Part shown: positions 4,944 to 9,957 of the stretch, one piece after another
Position numbering within the stretch: the stretch's first letter is position 1
Layout: every line of letters starts with the position of its first letter
Origin: JAGMDK01 sp023128695
GTDB taxonomy: Bacteria > Planctomycetota > Phycisphaerae > UBA1845 > Fen-1342
Length of the DNA: 9,957 nucleotides
Assembly (NCBI GenBank): GCA_030628805.1
Contig: DAOVQG010000175.1
Location: 1 to 9,957 of the forward strand
Direction of reading: 5' to 3'
Notes under the pieces: model-generated
The model's database searches: none
The model's input: the letters and a program-made list of their open reading frames with translations, nothing else
Told to the model about the DNA's origin: nothing
Program-made: the position numbers and the translations under genes

Positions 4944-7514
4944 CTACTGGCTCAACATCCGGTGAATCCCGGTACCAAAGCTCGTGAGAGTGTCCCCCAC
5001 GATGAGCCCGGTGCATATTGTTATTAGAAAACGTGCCGTCCAGCTCTTGATGAATCTGCTCAAGCCAAGCGCGATCAGACCGCCGAGGAAGATCGTGAGC
5101 GAGTAAGAGGCGGGTATCACAAAGGCCAATCCAACACTGGTTCCACTGAGCATCCACGGTCGCAACCGGGTTGGCGCCGCCTTCTCGACGATCGCCAGGA
5201 TCACGCCAGCGACGGCGGCCACGAGCATGGCGATACCAGCTTCCGGCGGTAGGACGTCGAAGCCTTTCTGGAACAGTTCGGCCACCATCTTCGCACCCAA
5301 CACACCTGGTGCGGGCAGCTTGTCACCCAATAGCGTGACGTTCGGGTCCTGCACCAACAGGAGATAGGCTACCGACGCAACCAAGGCCCCCGCCAACGCT
5401 CCAAACACCTGTGCCAGCCCCTGCAACCGCGGCGACGCACCCAGCAGATACCCACATTTCAGATCATGCAACAGGTCTGCACTCTGACTCGCCGCGCCGC
5501 CGGCCACACAGGCCCCCATCAAATTCGCCGCCGGCACACGCGGGACCAGCCCCCCCAGCACAAGCTGCGATACCTTACTGATCTGGCCTACGGGGGTGAT
5601 GCCGATCTCGCCCGACACTCGCGCTGCCACCAGCGCCAGCACGAACGACAGCAACACGCCAATCACGGCCGCCCACCAGAGGATCTTGAACAAAGATGTC
5701 TGGAGGCAGACTGAGAGGATCAGCACCAGTATCAGTCCCCCGATGAACAAATTGCGGCCCACCTCGCCCGTTTCGCTGGCCGGCGGTCCCGCGCGTTTCC
5801 CGAACAGCCCCACGAACGCCGCCGTGATCGACCGCCAGGAGAAACCGAGCGATACCAGCGCCGACACGACCATCATTGTCACGCCCGGCCAGATCAGCCA
5901 CGTCAGCATGTCAGTGAAGTTCGGACGGTTCGGCCGGGCGGCGGATAGTCTTGTGCCGGCCATGAGCGTGTCTATCGTGTCTTTAAAGTCGGCCTCATTC
6001 GTACTTGTGGCCCACGCTGGGAGAGCCTGTTGATCGTCCAGCGATAGAACGCCGTGTACCTGCAATGACTTGGTAGCATCGTCGTACTGCACTACGTGAG
6101 CGAGCGCGTCCGGGATGACGGCGCTGGTTGGTAGAGAGATCCGTGGTCCACGTTCATAGAGTCGTTCGAAAGCAGTGCGGAAAGCCTGGACCTGCGGGGC
6201 TTGATCGGGTTGTTCCGCGTTGTACTCCTCAAGCCTTTTCAGCACGGCGGTGCGGCAACTTGCGTTGATTGCCCCCACCGAGATCAAAACGTTGCGCCTT
6301 GTGTCATAGCGCACGATGCCGTCACAGCGCTGCGGAATCACGAATCCCTCGGGATAATCAGATAGCTGCTCGCTGATTCGAATACGACGGGTTGTCGTAT
6401 AGTCTCGGATTTCCGGCAACGTTAGTTGCGAGCTGAGATAGAGCTTTTGCACAGCCTCCTGAAAGAACAAATCAGCACTGAGGGTTTGGAATTCAGCACG
6501 CTCAGCCTCGGACATGAATCCTTTATACGTCAGCCGGTGGTGACGTGTGTCATATTCGAGGTGGCCGTGCTTGTGGGCTTTGAATTCCTGTTCTACGTCT
6601 ATGTCTTCCGGCAGAATCGCGAGCGGCTGTCTGGTTGTCAGGCGCATGGTGCCGCTTTCGATCAATGGGGGAGCCAGAAATCCATACGCGATGATGGCTC
6701 CCACTAACAACGACACACACGCCCGGAATCCGATCAGCCCGCCGATCGCGAGGAGAAAGGGTGACGTCTCGAGGGAGAATGTGAGGGGCTTAAGACTCAA
6801 GCCTCTTACGCTGCCCGGGATGGCATACGCCCCTAGTCCCCAGGCTGTTGCTTTCACCCCTCCGATGTACTTGGTGAGTTCCAAGCCGGCCGCGATAATG
6901 CCGGCCGCCAACAAAGCCAAGACCCGCGCCGCCGCATTGCTGCCCTTCGCGTATAACCCACGCATCGTTTCCGCGCAGGCGGTGCCCACCGGAAAGGTTA
7001 GCTTGTCGACCAGCAGCATTTGCCGTCGCAGTCCGATCGCGACGACGATTCCGAGCAGGCAGACCGACAACAGCCACAACGCCAGGAAGTGCCAATCCAG
7101 CGTCTGCCCGGTCACGATCGTGAGCGCGGGGATGGTTGCCACCAGTCCCGCCGACGACACATATGCGCCCGAGGAGCAGGCGGTCTGACTGATGTTGTTT
7201 TCCAGGATCCCCCACGGTCGGATACGCCGGCCACTCAACTGGTAGAGTCCCATCCACAACCCGTAGCTTAGTAGGGCCGCGGCGATGGACATGTTGAAGG
7301 CCAGGCCGACCTTCAAACCCGCGTAGATGTTACACACCGAGAGCAGCCCCCCCAGAACCATCCCGGTCAGCACGGCCCGGATGGTGAATTGCGGCGATAT
7401 CAGGTCGAGCGGCAGCGGCTCGAGACCGGAAACGCCGGCGTTTGCTTCTTCCGCCCTGGTGTCGGGCGGCCCGGGTTCGGCGTGATCTTCGTCGGGAGTA
7501 GTGCCGTTATTCAC
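4944..7514 (-). CDS. OPT-family transporter with a central soluble insert
   Basis: This 856-residue membrane protein belongs to the oligopeptide transporter (OPT) family, whose members import peptides or metal chelates. Diagnostic stretches are GLKVGLAFNMSIAAALLSYG (66-85), ENNISQTACSSGAYVSSAGL (105-124), KLTFPVGTACAETMRG (171-186), GEIGITPVGQISKVSQL (635-651) and the ASQSADLLHDLKCGYLLGAS block (675-694). Many hydrophobic segments flank a hydrophilic insert at about 291-530 that holds three degenerate repeats. The start is GTG at 7514, supported by GGAG at 7523-7526 (other strand) with an 8-nt gap. The substrate cannot be told from sequence. It lies downstream of the MFS gene on the same strand with about 310 bp between them, so an independent promoter is possible. 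Confidence 0.92.
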   Translation of the reverse strand: MNNGTTPDEDHAEPGPPDTRAEEANAGVSGLEPLPLDLISPQFTIRAVLTGMVLGGLLSVCNIYAGLKVGLAFNMSIAAALLSYGLWMGLYQLSGRRIRPWGILENNISQTACSSGAYVSSAGLVATIPALTIVTGQTLDWHFLALWLLSVCLLGIVVAIGLRRQMLLVDKLTFPVGTACAETMRGLYAKGSNAAARVLALLAAGIIAAGLELTKYIGGVKATAWGLGAYAIPGSVRGLSLKPLTFSLETSPFLLAIGGLIGFRACVSLLVGAIIAYGFLAPPLIESGTMRLTTRQPLAILPEDIDVEQEFKAHKHGHLEYDTRHHRLTYKGFMSEAERAEFQTLSADLFFQEAVQKLYLSSQLTLPEIRDYTTTRRIRISEQLSDYPEGFVIPQRCDGIVRYDTRRNVLISVGAINASCRTAVLKRLEEYNAEQPDQAPQVQAFRTAFERLYERGPRISLPTSAVIPDALAHVVQYDDATKSLQVHGVLSLDDQQALPAWATSTNEADFKDTIDTLMAGTRLSAARPNRPNFTDMLTWLIWPGVTMMVVSALVSLGFSWRSITAAFVGLFGKRAGPPASETGEVGRNLFIGGLILVLILSVCLQTSLFKILWWAAVIGVLLSFVLALVAARVSGEIGITPVGQISKVSQLVLGGLVPRVPAANLMGACVAGGAASQSADLLHDLKCGYLLGASPRLQGLAQVFGALAGALVASVAYLLLVQDPNVTLLGDKLPAPGVLGAKMVAELFQKGFDVLPPEAGIAMLVAAVAGVILAIVEKAAPTRLRPWMLSGTSVGLAFVIPASYSLTIFLGGLIALGLSRFIKSWTARFLITICTGLIVGDTLTSFGTGIHRMLSQ

Positions 7515-7546
7515 TCTTTTTGCTCCAAGTACACGACGATCCTGCC

Positions 7547-7645
7547 TTGAAGAAGAGCCGCGGGCCTTTAGCCCGCGCGGCCCTCCGCAAGGCGCAATGA
7601 TCTTGTCTTATCGAGCGCCGCGCGGGCTTCAGGCCCGCGACCCAT
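7547..7645 (+). repeat. Composite palindromic repeat, second locus
   Basis: A direct unit at 7547-7592 closely matches the one at 1987-2030, sharing TTGAAGAAGAGCCGCGGGC, the TTTAGCCCGCGCGG arm and CTCCGCAAG. About 20 bp later an inverted unit (7614-7645) has perfect CGCGGGC and GCCCGCG arms around TTCAG. The layout, direct then spacer then inverted, is the same as at the first locus, so the pair probably moves or spreads as one unit. It lies in the leader region of the OPT gene. Confidence 0.8.
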
Positions 7646-7717
7646 CTGGACAATAAGATCACCGCACTATTGATGAAACGCAATCCAACTCGGCTCCCGC
7701 GTGCGCGAACCACGGTT

Positions 7718-7741
7718 GCATTGTTATCGGAATGATAATGC
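7718..7741. promoter_or_regulatory. Candidate operator, AT-rich imperfect palindrome
   Basis: A 24-bp imperfect palindrome (GCATT outer arms, inner TTATC and GATAA arms 5 bp apart) stands out as AT-rich in a GC-rich spacer, about 204 bp upstream of the OPT start. Its style is like metalloregulator boxes such as Fur or Zur, which would suit a transporter for metal chelates, but it does not match a specific consensus well and may be chance. The rest of 7515-7826 beyond this and the composite repeat holds nothing I can support. Confidence 0.2.
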
Positions 7742-7826
7742 TTGCCGCCCGTCGGTGTCAACTGGTAGCGAGTGGCCGGAGTGCTCCCCCCACAAACCTG
7801 ATGCACACCTAGGGTTTCTACGCGCC

Positions 7827-9314
7827 TTACGTGTGTTTGTCCTCTGAAGACGTGATTTTCTCAGCTTTGTATCCGCCGCCGGCGCGGTCGCGGAGGAACA
7901 AGATCCCAAAGACGATGATGAGTATGATCGCGAAGGGGGCGACGTAGCGGAAGGACATGCGGCCGCCATAGTTATCCGCGGGGTCGAGTACGCCTTTGAG
8001 CTTTTTGACCACCGCCTCGGCCGCCTCATCTTTGGGGGCGTTGCTGATGGCGCCGCGCATGGCGTTGGCCGTCTCAGTCGGCAACTCGCCGGTCTGCGCA
8101 TCTTCGGCGAGCACCTGCCGCACGCCTTCCACGGCCTTCTCGATCTCGGACTTGAATAAACCCGGGGAACCCTCCGCCAGCGGCGGGTACGTGTTGACGA
8201 CCTCTTCAAAAACGGTCACGGCGGCGGTCTGATTCTCTGCCAGCTTCTCATGCAGGAAGCGGTCGGTGATACGCCCCATCTGCGGGGTGGTAACGACGCC
8301 GACGATCAACATGCCCATGCCGCCCATCAGGGCCAGGCCCAGGGCGCCGCTCTTGGGCACGCGTTCCGAGGTCACGCCGAGCATGGTGGGCCAGAAGTAA
8401 CAGACGCCGACGGCAAAGACGGTCGCCGAGGCGATTGCCATCCCCAGGGTCTCCGCGAAGCTCAGCCAGTAGAGCCCGATGCCGGCCAAGACGGCCGACG
8501 AGACGAGAATGCCGGTGGGCGAGAGTCTGTGCACCACCGGGCCGGCGAAGAAACGCAACACTGCCATCAGTCCATTGATGTAGGCCAGCACCAGGATGCC
8601 CGCGATTCCTCCAGCTTCGAGGACGGCCGGCACCCAGCGGTTCGGCCCCAACTCCAATGACGCGGTAATCGCCATACACGCCAATAGGATCAAGAATAGT
8701 GGCCGTAAAAGTGCTCCCGCTACCATGCCGCCGAATGTCACTCCCGATTGCACGCGCTCGGTGGCGGGGAACTTTTGCCCGATGAAGAGGATGCCGTAGA
8801 TCACCGTGGGCACCAGGATGAGTGCCAGCTTGAGTTGCCAGGCGGTTTGGCCGACTTGGTTCAGCAGAAAACATACGACGCCGCCGATGACGATGCCGCC
8901 GGGAAACCAGACGTGGAACTGGTTGAGCTTTTTGGTTTTCTGGTCGGGGTAGAGCGTGGCGACGAGCGGGTTGCACGCCGCTTCGACCGTGCCGTTGCCG
9001 AGCGAGAGGATCAGGGCGCCGCCGAAGAGCATCCAATAGCCGCTGGCGAAAATCATCAACAGAGCACCGGCGGCGTGACAGAGCAGTGCGAAACGCAGCA
9101 GGTTGCGCATCCCCAACACATCGCACAGCGGCCCCAGCACGAAGATCGAGACCGTGAAACCCCAGATGGCGGCGCCGCCGATGTAGCCGACCTGTTCATT
9201 GCTGAGAACGAACTGCTCTTTCAGCGCGCCCATGATGGCGCCGATGACGGCGAAGCAGACCGAAGTGGCGATCAGCGAAAAGCAACTGCCCACAAACAGA
9301 CGCTTTTTATTCAT
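7827..9314 (-). CDS. MFS permease, FucP-like (FHS) type
   Basis: This 495-residue major facilitator permease probably moves a sugar or similar small solute across the inner membrane. Eleven or so hydrophobic segments are followed by a hydrophilic stretch of about 105 residues (about 350-455) and a last helix (FAIILIIVFGILFL). Features recalling the FucP/FHS branch are SLGNGTVEAACNPLVATLYP and FHVWFPGGIVIGG in the N-terminal half. The ATG at 9314 is preferred over the upstream ATG at 9347 because AGAAGGA-type pairing (9323-9330, other strand) lies 8 nt before it and NKKRLFVGS is a natural first-helix lead. It is the first gene of the minus-strand pair, with the OPT gene about 310 bp downstream. 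The family is clear; the substrate is unknown. Confidence 0.88.
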   Translation of the reverse strand: MNKKRLFVGSCFSLIATSVCFAVIGAIMGALKEQFVLSNEQVGYIGGAAIWGFTVSIFVLGPLCDVLGMRNLLRFALLCHAAGALLMIFASGYWMLFGGALILSLGNGTVEAACNPLVATLYPDQKTKKLNQFHVWFPGGIVIGGVVCFLLNQVGQTAWQLKLALILVPTVIYGILFIGQKFPATERVQSGVTFGGMVAGALLRPLFLILLACMAITASLELGPNRWVPAVLEAGGIAGILVLAYINGLMAVLRFFAGPVVHRLSPTGILVSSAVLAGIGLYWLSFAETLGMAIASATVFAVGVCYFWPTMLGVTSERVPKSGALGLALMGGMGMLIVGVVTTPQMGRITDRFLHEKLAENQTAAVTVFEEVVNTYPPLAEGSPGLFKSEIEKAVEGVRQVLAEDAQTGELPTETANAMRGAISNAPKDEAAEAVVKKLKGVLDPADNYGGRMSFRYVAPFAIILIIVFGILFLRDRAGGGYKAEKITSSEDKHT

Positions 9315-9322
9315 CAGAATGA

Positions 9323-9342
9323 TCCTTCTCGGGATAATCCCG
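9323..9342 (-). promoter_or_regulatory. Ribosome binding site with adjoining palindrome, MFS leader
   Basis: Read on the minus strand, GAGAAGGA (9323-9330) lies 8 nt before ATG 9314 and decides the start. A 13-bp perfect palindrome with CGGGAT and ATCCCG arms around one base (9330-9342) abuts it. It could be an operator half or a small stem next to the ribosome site, but its size allows chance. Confidence 0.5.
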
Positions 9343-9450
9343 CTCATTCTTAGCCGGAATCACGCTGCTCCAAGAGAGCGGAATGATACCGGCGCGCGGC
9401 GGAACTGGTCCAGCCGGTACGTGTACCTGGCGGTTCGTTGGAAAGCAATT

Positions 9451-9536
9451 GTAGCGGCCGGGCTCCGTCCCGGCCGTAGATATCCAGGCGGCTGTAGCGG
9501 CCGGGCTCCGTCCCGGCCGTAGATGACCAGGCGGCG
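9451..9536 (+). repeat. Two CGGCCGGG hairpin repeats, 43-bp period
   Basis: Hairpins at 9451-9480 and 9494-9523 are identical, each with CGGCCGGG and CCCGGCCG arms around CTCCGT and flanked by GTAG and TAGA. Short related spacers (ATCCAGGCGGC and GACCAGGCGGC) give a 43-bp period. The same family has a diverged copy at 4143-4170. They lie about 140-220 bp upstream of the MFS start. Confidence 0.88.
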
Positions 9537-9743
9537 GGTGGCATCTATGAGCGCGCCTCCGTCAAGTGAAAAGCGGGAAGAAAGCGGGATTTCCAAGCAT
9601 CTGTTCGGCATCATCGCCTAGCGACGCGCCATTTAACACAGTTCGAGTCGGCCCCATTCACCCACACGGCGTCTAGAACCCGCCGCCGGGGATCGTCCGC
9701 GGCAGGATCACGCCGGGATGGGCCGCGAGCACGCCAATCAGTT

Positions 9744-9789
9744 CCCCACCCCGTTCGCCTGCCCTACGGGCCGGCGAAACGGGATGGGG
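9744..9789. repeat. Imperfect inverted repeat, CCCCA-CCCGTT arms
   Basis: The left arm (9744-9759) and right arm (9773-9789) pair apart from one mismatch and one extra base, around a 13-bp loop. It sits just before the 8-bp tandem array. The stretch 9537-9743 has no gene I can support. Confidence 0.65.
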
Positions 9790-9798
9790 CACCCTCCT

Positions 9799-9957
9799 CA
9801 CGTTTCCACGTTCCCACGTTCCCACGTTCCCACGTTCTCACGTTCCCACGTTCCCACGTTCTCACGTTCCCACGTTCCCACGTTCCCACGTTCCCACGTT
9901 CCCACGTTCCCACGTTCCCACGTTCCCACGTTTCCACGTTCCCACGTTCCCACGTTC
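9799..9957 (+). repeat. 8-bp tandem repeat array (CACGTTCC)
   Basis: About 20 units of CACGTTCC run to the window's right edge (159 bp, 19 full units and 7 bases). Variant units CACGTTTC (first, and near the right end) and CACGTTCT (fifth and eighth) break the uniformity. It may continue past the window. The period is not a multiple of three and no coding role is likely. Confidence 0.95.

Noticed and set aside
8248..9126. Minus-strand 292-residue frame inside the MFS gene
   Set aside because: An arginine-rich alternate-frame shadow of the permease with no membrane segments.
9547..9621. A 24-codon plus-strand frame starting MSAPPSSEKREE
   Set aside because: Too short, without a ribosome site or recognisable family; it is as likely to be chance.

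Overview
The window looks like chromosome of a GC-rich bacterium whose intergenic spaces are filled with short palindromic repeats. Arrays built on the core GGCTGGAAGCC, which read TGWKPVPH in one frame, plus CGGCCGGG hairpins and CCGCGGGC hairpins, remind me of planctomycete and related PVC-type genomes. That assignment rests on memory of similar repeats and I hold it loosely. No rRNA, tRNA, CRISPR array or full transposon is visible.

Left half (170-4873, + strand): a four-protein iron-sulfur flavoprotein locus. In order it encodes a membrane polyferredoxin of the NapH/NosR type, a NuoE/HydC-type [2Fe-2S] protein fused to two N-terminal membrane helices, a NuoF/HydB/HndC-type NADH-binding flavoprotein, and a short NuoG/HoxU-type iron-sulfur protein. 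This is the set of parts of a diaphorase (NADH in, electrons out through Fe-S clusters) tethered to the membrane, but no hydrogenase, formate dehydrogenase or complex I membrane subunit is in the window. The flavoprotein gene is broken: repeats sit at its 5' end, a 128-bp MITE-like element brings in a stop codon, the conserved middle is deleted with a frame change, and a pair of palindromic repeats is inserted in frame. The other three genes are open, so the locus is either recently decaying or misassembled at the flavoprotein.

Right half (4944-9314, - strand): two transporter genes pointing back towards the first cluster. The upstream one is an MFS permease with an unusual soluble segment before its last membrane helix. 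The downstream one is an OPT-family transporter carrying a central soluble insert of about 240 residues made of three degenerate repeats. They are separated by about 310 bp holding a composite palindromic repeat, so they may be transcribed separately.

Non-coding stretches: 1-150 is a 27-bp tandem array that continues off the left edge; 2011-2148, 4022-4216, 4874-4943 and 7515-7826 are repeat-rich spacers; 9315-9957 holds the MFS leader, two CGGCCGGG hairpins, an inverted repeat and a 159-bp array of 8-bp units that runs off the right edge. The main theme is how dispersed repeats have reshaped gene starts, stops and interiors across the redox cluster.
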